Positions 49,798 through 62,777 of a stretch of 64,000 bases of DNA are shown one piece after another. The position numbers and the translations under genes were made by a program. The stretch lies in the NCBI RefSeq assembly GCF_051020975.1, contig NW_027478161.1, positions 8,370,001 to 8,434,000 of the forward strand, read 5' to 3'. This stretch comes from Osmia lignaria lignaria. Lineage: Eukaryota; Arthropoda; Insecta; Hymenoptera; Megachilidae. Numbering within the stretch: the stretch's first letter is position 1; the number at the start of each line of letters is the position of its first letter. The notes beneath the pieces were generated by a model that was not told the origin of the DNA, made no database searches, and saw nothing but the letters and a program-made list of their open reading frames with translations.

Positions 49798-50873
49798 CGT
49801 CTGATCAAAAAATATCATAGAACGTAAAAAGTAGGAAACATAATTCTGTACAAAAAAGGTCTCTTAACATTTTGCCATAGCTCGCTTCGTTTCCGAGATA
49901 TTTGCAGATTTATCTCAAGGGAAGGGGCCTGACGGACATATTTCGACATATTTCTTCTTCTTGTTGTTCTTCCTCTGCACAGCTAAGCTGGAAGTGGCAT
50001 TTGCAGCTCGCAATAGTGCAGAGTTATCTCAAAGAAAGGGGCCACGGTGTTTCTGTATCTCTATTATGTTGGTGCGGCTACGGAACTTTTAAATATCTCG
50101 ACATATCTCGAAAACTACGCTTCTGATCAAAAAATATCATAGAACATAAATTGTAGGAAACATAATTCTCTACAAAAAAGGTCTCTCAACATTTTGCCAT
50201 AGCTCGCTTCGTTTCCGAGATATTGGCAGATATATCTCAAGGGCAGGGTCCTGACGGACATATTTCGAGGTATTTCTTCTTCTTGTTGTTCTTCTTCTGC
50301 ACAGCTGAGCTGGAAGTGGCATTTGCGGCTCGCACTAGTGCACAGTTATCTCAAAGAAAGGGGCCACGGTGTTTCTGTATCTCTATTATGTTGGTGCGGC
50401 TTCGGAACTTTTAAGTATCTCGATATATCTCGAAAACTACGCTTCTGATCAAAAAATATCATAGAACATAAATTGTAGGAAACATAATTCTCTACAAAAA
50501 ACGTCTCTTAACATTTTGCCATAGCACGCTTCGTTTCCGAGATATTTGCAGATTCAGCTCGAAGGAACTGGCCTGACGGACATATTTCGAGATATTTCTT
50601 CTTCTGGTTGTTCTTCCTCTGCACAGCTAAGCTGGAAGTGGCATTTGCAGCTCGCAATAGTGCAGAGTTATCTCAAAGAAAGGGGCCACGGTGTTTCTGT
50701 ATCTCTATTATGTTGGTGGGGCTTCGGAACTTTTAAATATCTTGATATATCTCGAGAACTACGCATCTGATCAAAAAATATCATAGAACATAAAAAGTAG
50801 GAAACTTAATTCTCTACAAAAAAGGTCGCTTAACATTTTGCCATAGCTCGCTTCGTTTCCGAGATATTTGCAG

Positions 50874-51407
50874 ATTTATCTCAAGGGAAGGGGCCTAACG
50901 GACATATTTCGAGATATTTCTTCTTCTTGTTGTTCTTCTTCTGCACAGCTAAGCTGGAAGTGGCATTTGCGGCTCGCACTAGTGCAGAGTTATCTCAAAG
51001 AAAGGGGCCACGGTGTTTCTGTATCTCTATTATGTTGGTGCGGCTACGGAACTTTTAAATATCTCGACATATCTCGAAAACTACGCTTCTGATCAAAAAA
51101 TATCATAGATCATAAATTGTAGGAAACATAATTCTCTACAAAAAAGGTCTCTCAACATTTTGCCATAGCTCGCTTCGTTTCCGAGATATTTGCAGATATA
51201 TCTCAAGGGCAGGGTCCTGACGGACATATTTCGAGATATTTCTTCTTCTTGTTGTTCTTCTTCTGCACAGCTAAGCTGGAAGTGGCATTTGCAGCTCGCA
51301 ATAGTGCAGAGATATCTCAAAGAAAGGGGCCACGGTGTTTCTGTATCTCTATTATGTTGGTGCGGCTTCGGAACTTTTAAATATCTTGATATATCTCGAG
51401 AACTACG
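50874..51407. repeat. 5-monomer-offset repeat, copy 2
   Basis: This is the counterpart of 49264-49797. A private TAGATCATAAATTG change replaces TAGAACATAAATTG. GGCTACGG with CTCGACATATC also occurs in the unit at 49902, indicating a third related unit between the copies. Confidence 0.8.
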
Positions 51408-54087
51408 CATCTGATCAAAAAATATCATAGAACATAAAAAGTAGGAAACTTAATTCTCTACAAAAAAGGTCTCTTAACATTTTGCCATAGCTCTCTTCGT
51501 TTCCGAGATATTTGCAGATTTATCTCAAGGGAAGGGGCCTGACGGACATATTTCGAGATACTTCTTCTTCTTGTTGTTCTTCTTCTGCACAGCTAAGCTG
51601 GAAGTGGCATTTGCAGCTCGCAATAGTGCAGAGTTATCTCCAAGAAAGGGGCCACGGTGTTTCTGTATCTCTATTATGTTGGTGCGGCTTCGGAACTTTC
51701 AAATATCTTGATATATCGCGAGAACTACGCGTCTGATCAAAAAATATCATAGAACATAAATTGTAGGAAACATAATTCTCTACAAGAAACGTCTCTTAGC
51801 ATTTTGCCATAGCTCGCTTCGTTTCCGAGATATTTGCAGATTCAGCTCAAAGGAACGGGCCTGACGGACATATTTCGAGATACTTCTTCTTCTTGTTGTT
51901 CTTCCTCTGCACAGCTAAGCTGGAAGTGGCATTTGCAGCTCGCAATAGTGCAGAGTTATCTCAAAGAAAGGGGCCACGGTGTTTCTGTATCTCTATTATG
52001 TTGGTGCGGCTTCGGAACTTTTAAATATCTTGATATATCTCGAGAACTACGAATCTGATCAAAAAATATCATAGAACATAAAAAGTAGGAAACTTAATTC
52101 TCTACAAAAAAGGTCTCTTAACATTTTGCCATAGCTCGCTTCGTTTCCGAGATATTTGCAGATTTATCTCAAGGGAAGGGGCCTGACGGACATATTTCGA
52201 GATATTTCTTCTTCTTGTTGTTCTTCTTCTGCACAGCTAAACTGGAAGTGGCATTTCCAGCTCGCAATAGTGCAGAGTTATCTCAAAGAAAGGGGCCACG
52301 GTGTTTCTGTATCTCTATTATGTTGGTGCGGCTTCGGAACTTTTAAATATCTTGGTATATCTCGAGAACTACGCATCTGATCAAAAAATATCATAGAACA
52401 TAAAAAGTAGGAAACTTAATTCTCTACAAAAAAGGTCTCTTAACATTTTGCCATAGCTCGCTTCGTTTCCGAGATATTTGCAGATTTATCTCAAGGGAAG
52501 GGGCCTGACGGACATATTTCGAGATATCTCTTCTTCTTGTTGTTCTTCTTCTGCACAGCTAAACTGGAAGTGGCATTTCCAGCTCGCAATAGTGCAGAGT
52601 TATCTCAAAGAAAGGGGCCACGGTGTTTCTGAATCTCTATTATGTTGGTGCGGCTTCGGAACTTTTAAGTATCTCGATATATCTCGAAAACTACGCTTCT
52701 GATCAAAAAATATCATAGAACATAAATTGTAGGAAACATAATTCTCTACAAAAAACGTCTCTTAACATTTTGCCATAGCTCGCTTCGTTTCCGAGATATT
52801 TGCAGATTCAGCTCAAAGGAGCGGGCCTGACGGACATATTTCGAGATATTTCTTCTTCTTGTTGTTCTTCTTCTGCACAGCTAAGCTGGAAGTGGCATTT
52901 GCGGCTCGCACTAGTGCAGAGTTATCTCAAAGAAATGGGCCACGGTGTTTCTGTATCTCTATTATGTTGGTGCGGCTTCGGAACTTTTAAATATCTCGAT
53001 ATATCTCGAGAACTACGCTTCTGATCAAAAAATATCGTAGAACATAAATTGTAGGAAACATAATTCTCTACAAGAAACGTCTCTTAACGTTTTGCCATAG
53101 CTCGCTTCGTTTCCGAGATATTTGCAGATTTATCTCAAGGGAAGGGGCCTGACGGACATATTTCGAGATATTTCTTCTTCTTGTTGTTCTTCTTCTGCAC
53201 AGCTAAGCTGGAAGTGGCATTTGCGGCTCGCACTAGTGCAGAGTTATCTCAAAGAAAGGGGCCACGGTGTTTCTGTATCTCTATTATGTTGGTGCGGCTT
53301 CGGAACTTTTAAATATCTCGATATATCTCGAAAACTACGCTTCTGATCAAAAAATATCGTAGCACATAAATTGTAGGAAACATAATTCTCTACAAAAAAC
53401 GTCTCTTAACGTTTTGCCATAGCTCGCTTGGTTTCCGAGATATTTGCAGATTTATCTCAAGGGAAGGGGCCTGACGGACATATTTCGAGATATTTCTTCT
53501 TCTTGTTGTTCTTCATCTGCACAGCTAAGCTGGAAGTGGCATTTGCAGCTCGCAATAGTGCAGAGTTATCTCAAAGAAAGGGGCCACGGTGTTTCTGTAT
53601 CTCTATTATGTTGGTGCGGCTTCGGAACTTTTAAATATCTTGATATATCTCGAGAACTACGCTTCTGATCAAAGAATATCATAGAACATAAATTGTAGGA
53701 AACATAATTCTCTACAAAAAAGGTCTCTTAACATTTTGCCATAGCTCGCTTCGTTTCCGAGATATTTGCAGATATATCTCAAGGGAAGGGGCCTGACGGA
53801 CATATTTCGAGATATTTCTTCTTCTTGTTGTTCTTCTTCTGCACAGCTAAGCTGGAAGTGGCATTTGCGGCTCGCACTAGTGCAGAGTTATCTCAAAGAA
53901 AGGGGCCACGGTGTTTCTGAATCTCTATTATGTTGGTGCGGATTCGGAACTTTTAAATATCTCGATATATCTCGAAAACTACGCTTGTGATGAAAAAATA
54001 TCATAGAACATAAATTGTAGGAAACATAATTCTCTACAAAAAAGTTCTCTTAACATTTTGCCATAGCTCGCTTCGTTTCCGAGATAT

Positions 54088-54410
54088 GTGCAGATTTATC
54101 TCAAGGGAAGGGGCCTGACGGACTTTTTTTGTAGATATTTCTTCTTCTTGTTGTTCTTCTTCTGCACAGCTAAGCTGGAAGTGGCATTTGCGGCTCTCAC
54201 TAGTGCAGAGCTATCTCAAAGAAAGGGGCCACGGTGTTTCTGTATCTCTATTATGTTGGTGCGGCTTCGGAACTTTTAAATATCTCGATATATCTCGAAA
54301 ACTACGCTTCTGATCAAAAAATATCATAGAGCATAAATTGTAGGAAACATAATTCTCTACAAAAAAGGTCTGTTAACATTTTGCCATAGCTCGCTTCGTT
54401 TCCGAGATAT
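54088..54410. repeat. 323-bp monomer with 1-bp insertion in a T run
   Basis: The usual GGACATATTTCGAGATATT reads GGACTTTTTTTGTAGATATT (about 54120-54138), one base longer and with several substitutions. The T7 run makes a sequencing or assembly error possible, but the accompanying substitutions argue for a true variant. GCGGCTCTCACTAG is a second private change. Confidence 0.85.
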
Positions 54411-55054
54411 TTGCAGATTTATCTCAAGGGAAGGGGCCTGACGGACATATTTCGAGATATTTCTTCTTCTTGTTGTTCTTCTTCTGCACAGCTAAACTGG
54501 AAGTGGCATTTCCAGCGCGCAATAGTGCAGAGTTATCTCAAAGAAAGGGGCCACGGTGTTTCTGAATCTCTATTATGTTGGTGCGGCTTCGGAACTTTTA
54601 AGTATCTCGATATATCTCGAAAACTACGCTTCTGATCAAAAAATATCATAGAACATAAATTGTAGGAAACATAATTCTTTACAAAAAACGTCTCTTAACA
54701 TTTTGCCATAGCTCGCTTCGTTTCCGAGATATTTGCAGATTCAGCTCAAAGGAGCGGGCCTGACGGACATATTTCGAGATAGTTCTTCTTCTTGTTGTTC
54801 TTCTTCTGCACAGCTAAGCTGGAAGTGGCATTTGCAGCTCGCAATAGTGCAGAGTTATCTCAAAGAAAGGGGCCACGGTGTTTCTGTATCTCTATTATGT
54901 TGGTGCGGCTTCGGAACTTTTAAATATCTTGATATATCTCGAGAACTACGCGTCTGATCAAAAAATATCATAGAACATAAAAAGTAGGAAGCTTAACTCT
55001 CTACAAAAAAGGTCTCTTAACATTTTGCCATAGCTCGCTTCGATTCCGAGATAT

Positions 55055-55590
55055 TTGCAGATTTATCTCAAGGGAAGGGGCCTGACGGACATATTTCGAG
55101 ATATTTCTTCTTCTTGTTGTTCTTCTTCTGCACAGCTAAGCTGGAAGTGGCATTTGCGGCTCGCACTAGTGCAGAGTTATCTCAAAGAAAGGGACCACGG
55201 TGTTTCTGTATCTCTATTATGTTGGTGCGGCTTCGGAACTTTTAAATATCTCGATATATCTCGAAAACTACACTTCTGATCAAAAAATATCGTAGAACGT
55301 AAATTGTAGGAAACATAATTCTCTACAAAAAAGGTCTCTTAACATTTTGCCATAGCTCGCTTCGTTTCCGAGATATTTGCAGATTTATCTCAAGGGAAGG
55401 GGCCTGACGGACATATTTCGAGATATTTCTTCTTCTTGTTGTTCTTCTTCTGCACAGCTAAGCTGGAAGTGGCATTTGCAGCTCGCAATAGTGCAGAGTT
55501 ATCTCAAAGAAAGCGGCCACGGTGTTTCTGTATCTCTATTATGTTGGTGCGGATTCGGAACTTTTAAATATCTTGATATATCTCGAGAAC
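55055..55590. repeat. 16-monomer-offset repeat, copy 1 (offset 5150 bp)
   Basis: This segment is matched by 60205-60740. Shared rare changes are AAAGGGACCACGG, AACTACACTTCTG, ATATCGTAGAACGTAAATTG, AAAGCGGCCACGG and GTGCGGATTCGG. The offset is two bases below 16 x 322, accounted for by the +1 insertion (unit 55377) and the 3-bp deletion (unit 56344) lying between the copies. Confidence 0.85.
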
Positions 55591-55699
55591 TACGCTTCTG
55601 ATCAAAAAATATCATAGAACATAAATTGTAGGAAACTTAATTCTCTACAAAAAAGGTCTTTTAACATTTTGCCATAGCTCGCTTCTTTTTCCGAGATAT
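55377..55699. repeat. 323-bp monomer with 1-bp insertion at its 3' end
   Basis: The conserved GCTTCGTTTCCGAG reads GCTTCTTTTTCCGAG (about 55681-55695). The change lies in the most conserved part of the monomer. It is a homopolymer extension combined with a G-to-T change, so a base-calling error should be considered. Confidence 0.8.
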
Positions 55700-56343
55700 T
55701 TGCAGATTTATCTCAAGGGAAGGGGCCTGACGGACATGCTTCGAGATATTTCTTCTTCTTGTTGTTCTTCTTCTGCACAGCTAAGCTGGAAGTGGCATTT
55801 GCGGCTCGCACTAGTGCAGAGTTATCTCAAAGAAAGGGGCCACGGTGTTTCTGTATCTCTATTATGTTGGTGCGGCTTCGGAACTTTTAAATATCTCGAT
55901 ATATCTCGAGAACTACGCATCTGATCAAAAAATATCATAGAACATAAAAAGTAGGAAACTTAATTCTCTACAGAAAAGGTCTCTTAACATTTTGCCATAG
56001 CTCGCTTCGTTTCCGAGATATTTGCAGATTTATCTCAAGGGAAGGGGCCTGACGGACATATTTCGAGATATTTCTTCTTCTTGTTGTTCTTCTTCTGCGC
56101 AGCTAAGCTGGAAGTGGCATTTGCAGCTCGCAATAGTGCAGAGTTATCTCAAAGAAAGGGGCCACGGTGTTTCTGTATCTCTATTATGTTGGTGCGGCTT
56201 CGGAACTTTTAAATATCTTGATATATCTCGAGATCTACGCATCTGATCAAAAAATATGATAGAACATAAAAAGTAGGAAACTTAATTCTCTACAAAAAAG
56301 GTCTCTTAACATTTTGCCATAGCTCGCTTCGTTTCCGAGATAT

Positions 56344-56662
56344 TTGCAGATTTATCTCAAGGGAAGGGGCCTGACGGACATATTTCGAGATATTTCTTCT
56401 TGTTGTTCTTCTTCTGCACAGCTAAGCTGGAAGTGGCATTTGCGGCTCGCACTAGTGCAGAGTTATCTCAAAGAAACGGGTCACGGTGTTTCTGTATCTC
56501 TATTATGTTGGTGCGGCTTCGGAACTTTTAAATATCTCGATATATCTCGAAAACTACGCGTCTGATCAAAAAGTATCATAGAACATAAATTGTAGGAAAC
56601 ATAATTCTCTACAAAAAAGGTCTCCCAACATTTTGCCATAGCTCGCTTCGTTTCCGAGATAT
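56344..56662. repeat. 319-bp monomer, one triplet lost from the first TTC run
   Basis: The run before TTGTTG has one TTC fewer than usual (about 56393-56403). The 222-nt frame stays open because the loss is a multiple of three, which is expected of a triplet tract whether or not there is coding constraint. Confidence 0.9.
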
Positions 56663-58869
56663 TTGCAGATACATCTCAAGGGAAGGGGCCTGACGGACAT
56701 ATTTCGAGATATTTCTTCTTCTTGTTGTTCTTCTTCTGCACAGCTAAGCTGGAAGTGGCATTTGCGGCTCGCACTAGTGCAGAGTTATCTCAAAGGAAGG
56801 GGCCACGGTGTTTCTGTATCTCTATTATGTTGCTGCGGCTTCGGAACTTTTAAATATCTCCATATATCTCGAAAACTACGCTTCTGATCAAAAAATATCA
56901 TAGAACATAAATTGTAGGAAACATAATTCTCTACAAAAACGTTTTCTTAACATTTTGCCATAGCTCGCTTCGTTTCCGAGATATTTGCAGATATATCTCA
57001 AGGGAAGGGGCCTGACGGACATATTTCGAGATATTTCTTCTTCTTGTTGTTCTTCTTCTGCACAGCTAAGCTGGAAGTGGCATTTACAGCTCGCAATAGT
57101 GCAGAGTTATCTCAAAGAAAGGGGCCACGGTGTTTCTGTATCTCTATTATGTTGGTGCGGCTTCGGAACTTTTAAATATCTCGATATATCTCGAAAACTA
57201 CGCTTCTGATCAAAAAATATCATAGAACATAAATTGTAGGAAACATAATTCTCTACAAAAAACGTCTCTTAACATTTTGCCATAGCTCGCTTCGTTTCCG
57301 AGATATTTGCAGATTCAGCTCAAAGGAACGGGCCTGACGGACATATTTCGAGATATTTCTTCTTCTTGTTGTTCTTCTTCTGCACAGCTAAGCTGGAAGT
57401 GGCATTTCCAGCTCGCAATAGTGCAGAGTTATCTCAAAGAAAGGGGCCACGGTGTTTCTGTATCTCTACTATGTTGGTGCGGCTTCGGAACTTTTAAATA
57501 TCTTGATATATCTCGAGAACTACGCATCTGATCAAAAAATATCATAGACCATAAAAAGTAGGAAACTTAATTCTCTACAAAAAAGGTCTCTCAACATTTT
57601 GCCATAGCTCGCTTCATTTCCGAGATATTTGCAGATTTATCTCAAGGGAAGGGGCCTGACGTACATATTTCGAGATATTTCTTCTTCTTGTTGTTCTTCT
57701 TCTGCACAGCTAAACTGGAAGTGGCATTTCCAGCTCGCAATAGTGCAGAGTTATCTCAAAGAAAGGGGCCACGGTGTTTCTGTATCTCTATTATGTTGGT
57801 GCGGCTTCGGAACTTTTAAATATCTCGATATATCTCGAAAACTACGCTTCTGATCAAAAAATATCATAGAACATGAATTGTAGGAAACATAATTCTCTAC
57901 AAAAAAGGTCTCTTAACATTTTGCCATAGCTCGCTTCGTCTCCGAGATATTTGCAGATATATCTCAAGGGAAGGGGCCTGACGGACATATTTCGAGATAT
58001 TTCTTCTTCTTGTTGTTCTTCTTCTGCACAGCTAAGCTGGAAGTGGCATTTACAGCTCGCAATAGTGCAGAGTTATCTCAAAGAAAGGGGCCACGGTGTT
58101 TCTGTATCTCTATTATGTTGGTGCGGCTTCGGAACTTTTAAATATCTTGATATATCTCGAGAACTACGCATCTGATCAAAAAATATCATAGAACATAAAA
58201 CGTAGGAAACATAATTCTCTACAAAAAAGGTCTCTCAACATTTTGCCATAGCTCGCTTCGTTTCCGAGATATTTGCAGATTTATCTCAAGGGAAGGGGCC
58301 TGACTGACATATTTCGAGATGTTTCTTCTTCTTGTTGTTCTTCTTCTGCACAGCTAAGCTGGAAGTGGCATTTGCGGCTCGCACTAGTGCAGAGTTATCT
58401 CAAAGAAAGGGGCCACGGTGTTTCTGTATCTCTATTATGTTGGTGCGGCTTTGGAACTTTTAAATATCTCGATATATCTCGAAAACTACGCTTCTGACCA
58501 AAAAATATCATAGAACATAAATTGTGCGAAACATAATTCTCTACAAAAAAGGTCTCTTAACATTTTGCCATAGCTCGCTTCGTTTCCGATATATTTGCAG
58601 ATATATCTCAAGGGAAGGGGCCTGACGGACATATTTCGAGATATTTCTTCTTCTTGTTGTTCTTCTTCTGCACAGCTAAGCTGGAAGTGGCATTTACAGC
58701 TCGCAATAGTGCAGAGTTATCTCAAAGAAAGGGGCCACGGTGTTTCTGTATCTCTATTATGTTGGTGCGGCTTCGGAACTTTTAAATATCTTGATATATC
58801 TCGAGAACTACGCATCTGATCAAAAAATATCATAGAACATAAAAAGTAGGAAACTTAGTTCTCTATAAA

Positions 58870-59848
58870 AAAGGTCTCTTAACATTTTGCCATAGCTCTC
58901 TTCGTTTCCGAGATATTTGCAGATTTATCTCAAGGGAAGGGGCCTGACGGACATATTTCCAGATATTTCTTCTTCTTGTTGTTCTTCTTCTGCACAGCTA
59001 AGCTGGAAGTGGCATTTGCAGCTCGTAATAGTGCAGAGTTATCTCAAAGAAAGGGGCCACGGTGTTTCTGTATCTCTATTATGTTGGTGCGGCTTCGGAA
59101 CTTTTAAATATCTTGATATATCTCGAGAACTACGCATCCGATCAAAAAATATCATAGAACATAAAAAGTAGGAAACTTAATTCTCTACAAAAAAGGTCTC
59201 TTAACATTTTGCCATAGCTCGCTTCGTTTCCGAGATATTTGCAGATTTATCTCGAGGGAAGTGGCCTAACGGACATATTTCGAGATATTTCTTCTTCTTG
59301 TTGTTCTTCTTCTGCACAGCTAAACTGGAAGTGGCATTTCCAGCTCGCAGTAGTGCAGAGTTATCTCAAAGAGAGGGGCCACGGTGTTTCTGTATCTCTA
59401 TTATGTTGGTGCGGCTTCGGAACTTTTAAATATCTCGATATATCTCGAAAACTACGCTTCTGACCAAAAAATATCATAGAACATAAATTGTACGAAACAT
59501 AATTCTCTACAAAAAAGGTCTCTCAACATTTTGCCATAGCTCGCTTCGTTTCCGAGATATTTGCAGATATATCTCAAGGGAAGGGGCCTGACGGACATAT
59601 TTCGAGATATTTCTTCTTCTTGTTGTTCTTCTTCTGCACAGCTAAGCTGGAAGTGGCATTTACAGCTCGCAATAGTGCAGAGTTATCTCAAAGAAAGGGG
59701 CCACGGTGTTTCTGTATCTCTATTATGTTGGTGCGGCTTCGGAACTTTTAAATATCTTGATATATCTCGAGAACTACGCATCTGATCAAAAAATATCATA
59801 GAACATAAAAAGTAGGAAACTTAATTCTCTACAAAAAAGGTCTCTTAA
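58870..59848. repeat. 8-monomer-offset repeat, copy 1 (offset 2576 bp)
   Basis: This segment is matched by 61446-62424 with almost no differences. Shared private markers include GCTCTCTTCG, TTTCCAGATA, GCTCGTAATAG, GGAAGTGGCCTAACGG, CGCAGTAGTGC with GAGAGGGGCC, TTCTGACCAAAA, AAATTGTACG and CTCTCAAC. The one clear difference is CTCTTAACAT here versus CTGTTAGCAT at about 61775. Confidence 0.85.
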
Positions 59849-60204
59849 CATTTTGCCATAGCTCTCTTCGTTTCCGAGATATTTGCAGATTTATCTCAAG
59901 GGAAGGGGCCTGACGGACATATTTCCAGATATTTCTTCTTCTTGTTGTTCTTCTTCTGCACAGCTAAGCTGGAAGTGGCATTTGCAGCTCGTAATAGTGC
60001 AGAGTTATCTCAAAGAAAGGGGCCACGGTGTTTCTGTATCTCTATTATGTTGGTGCGGCTTCGGAACTTTTAAATATCTTGATATATCTCGAGAACTACG
60101 CATCCGATCAAAAAATATCATAGAACATAAAAAGTAGGAAACTTAATTCTCTACAAAAAAGGTCTCTTAACATTTTGCCATAGCTCGCTTCGTTTCCGAG
60201 ATAT

Positions 60205-60740
60205 TTGCAGATTTATCTCAAGGGAAGGGGCCTGACGGACATATTTCGAGATATTTCTTCTTCTTGTTGTTCTTCTTCTGCACAGCTAAGCTGGAAGTGG
60301 CATTTGCGGCTCGCACTAGTGCAGAGTTATCTCAAAGAAAGGGACCACGGTGTTTCTGTATCTCTATTATGTTGGTGCGGCTTCGGAACTTTTAAATATC
60401 TCGATATATCTCGAAAACTACACTTCTGATCAAAAAATATCGTAGAACGTAAATTGTAGGAAACATAATTCTCTACAAAAAAGGTCTCTTAACATTTTGC
60501 CATAGCTCGCTTCGTTTCCGAGATATTTGCAGATTTATCTCAAGGGAAGGGGCCTGACGGACATATTTCGAGATATTTCTTCTTCTTGTTGTTCTTCTTC
60601 TGCACAGCTAAGCTGGAAGTGGCATTTGCAGCTCGCAATAGTGCAGAGTTATCTCAAAGAAAGCGGCCACGGTGTTTCTGTATCTCTATTATGTTGGTGC
60701 GGATTCGGAACTTTTAAATATCTTGATATATCTCGAGAAC
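60205..60740. repeat. 16-monomer-offset repeat, copy 2, ending at a lineage switch
   Basis: This is the counterpart of 55055-55590. Just after it, the sequence stops following 55.6 kb and instead follows the segment from about 57.53 kb (TAGACCATAAAAAGTAGG, CTCTCAAC, GCTTCATTTCC, GACGTACAT), at an offset of 3220 bp. Relative to the 55-57.6 kb region, this copy lacks six monomers, and the join is in phase. Confidence 0.8.
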
Positions 60741-61445
60741 TACGCATCTGATCAAAAAATATCATAGACCATAAAAAGTAGGAAACTTAATTCTCTACAA
60801 AAAAGGTCTCTCAACATTTTGCCATAGCTCGCTTCATTTCCGAGATATTTGCAGATTTATCTCAAGGGAAGGGGCCTGACGTACATATTTCGAGATATTT
60901 CTTCTTCTTGTTGTTCTTCTTCTGCACAGCTAAGCTGGAAGTGGCATTTACAGCTCGCAATAGTGCAGAGTTATCTCAAAGAAAGGGGCCACGGTGTTTC
61001 TGTATCTCTATTATGTTGGTGCGGCTTCGGAACTTTTAAATATCTTGATATATCTCGAGAACTACGAATCTGATCAAAAAATATCATAGAACATAAAAAG
61101 TAGGAAACTTAATTCTCTACAAAAAAGGTCTCTTAACATTTTGCCATAGCTCGCTTCGTTTCCGAGATATTTGCAGATATATCTCAAGGGAAGGGGCCTG
61201 ACGGACATATTTCGAGATATTTCTTCTTCTTGTTGTTCTTCTTCTGCACAGCTAAGCTGGAAGTGGCATTTACAGCTCGCAATAGTGCAGAGTTAACTCA
61301 AAGAAAGGGGCCACGGTGTTTCTGTATCTCTATTATGTTGGTGCGGCTTCGGAACTTTTAAATATCTTGATATATCTCGAGAACTACGCATCTGATCAAA
61401 AAATATCATAGAACATAAAAAGTAGGAAACTTAATTCTCTACAAA

Positions 61446-62424
61446 AAAGGTCTCTTAACATTTTGCCATAGCTCTCTTCGTTTCCGAGATATTTGCAGAT
61501 TTATCTCAAGGGAAGGGGCCTGACGGACATATTTCCAGATATTTCTTCTTCTTGTTGTTCTTCTTCTGCACAGCTAAGCTGGAAGTGGCATTTGCAGCTC
61601 GTAATAGTGCAGAGTTATCTCAAAGAAAGGGGCCACGGTGTTTCTGTATCTCTATTATGTTGGTGCGGCTTCGGAACTTTTAAATATCTTGATATATCTC
61701 GAGAACTACGCATCCGATCAAAAAATATCATAGAACATAAAAAGTAGGAAACTTAATTCTCTACAAAAAAGGTCTGTTAGCATTTTGCCATAGCTCGCTT
61801 CGTTTCCGAGATATTTGCAGATTTATCTCGAGGGAAGTGGCCTAACGGACATATTTCGAGATATTTCTTCTTCTTGTTGTTCTTCTTCTGCACAGCTAAA
61901 CTGGAAGTGGCATTTCCAGCTCGCAGTAGTGCAGAGTTATCTCAAAGAGAGGGGCCACGGTGTTTCTGTATCTCTATTATGTTGGTGCGGCTTCGGAACT
62001 TTTAAATATCTCGATATATCTCGAAAACTACGCTTCTGACCAAAAAATATCATAGAACATAAATTGTACGAAACATAATTCTCTACAAAAAAGGTCTCTC
62101 AACATTTTGCCATAGCTCGCTTCGTTTCCGAGATATTTGCAGATATATCTCAAGGGAAGGGGCCTGACGGACATATTTCGAGATATTTCTTCTTCTTGTT
62201 GTTCTTCTTCTGCACAGCTAAGCTGGAAGTGGCATTTACAGCTCGCAATAGTGCAGAGTTATCTCAAAGAAAGGGGCCACGGTGTTTCTGTATCTCTATT
62301 ATGTTGGTGCGGCTTCGGAACTTTTAAATATCTTGATATATCTCGAGAACTACGCATCTGATCAAAAAATATCATAGAACATAAAAAGTAGGAAACTTAA
62401 TTCTCTACAAAAAAGGTCTCTTAA
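61446..62424. repeat. 8-monomer-offset repeat, copy 2
   Basis: This is the counterpart of 58870-59848. It ends at TTAACATGTTGCC (62425), where the other copy has TTAACATTTTGCC. The next unit (62459) has ACAGACATATT and a 3-bp deletion and belongs to a different lineage. Confidence 0.85.
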
Positions 62425-62458
62425 CATGTTGCCATAGCTCGCTTCGTTTCCGAGATAT

Positions 62459-62777
62459 TTGCAGATATATCTCAAGGGAAGGGGCCTGACAGACATATTT
62501 CGAGATATTTCTTCTTCTTGTTGTTCTTCTGCACAGCTAAGCTGGAAGTGGCATTTGCAGCGCGCAATAGTGCAGAGTTATCTCAAAGAAAGGGGCCACG
62601 GTGTTTCTGTATCTCTATTATGTTGGTGCGGCTTCGGAACTTTTAAATATCTTGATATATCTCGAGAACTACGCATCTGATCAAAAAATATCATAGAACA
62701 TAAAAAGTAGGAAGCTTAATTCTCTACAAAAGAGGTCTGTTAACATTTTGCCATAGCTCGCTTCGTTTCCGAGATAT
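62459..62777. repeat. 319-bp monomer, one triplet lost from the second TTC run
   Basis: The run after TTGTTG has one TTC fewer than usual (about 62521-62531). This is an independent slippage event from the one at 56344, because the other half of the triplet tract is affected. Confidence 0.9.

Larger units (their letters stand above)
49258..58272. repeat. Array domain 5: type-B-rich, with GATTCAGCTC units
   Basis: Type-B 3' ends and the GCGGCTCGCACTAGTG variant are frequent here. A class confined to this domain begins GCAGATTCAGCTC[AG]AAGGA and continues ACGGGCCTGACGG or GCGGGCCTGACGG (units 50546, 51834, 52800, 54733, 57307). It usually follows a linker reading CAAAAAACGTCTC or CAAGAAACGTCTC. 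The GGTCTTC triplet class of domains 1-3 is absent. Three of the window's five length-variant units lie here. Confidence 0.7.

Noticed and set aside
49483..49818. Minus-strand frames of 111 residues (49483-49818, 51093-51428) and 65 residues (29562-29759, 44374-44571)
   Set aside because: They are antisense readings of ordinary satellite units. The two 111-residue frames are the two copies of the 5-monomer duplication. No ATG context or domain supports them.
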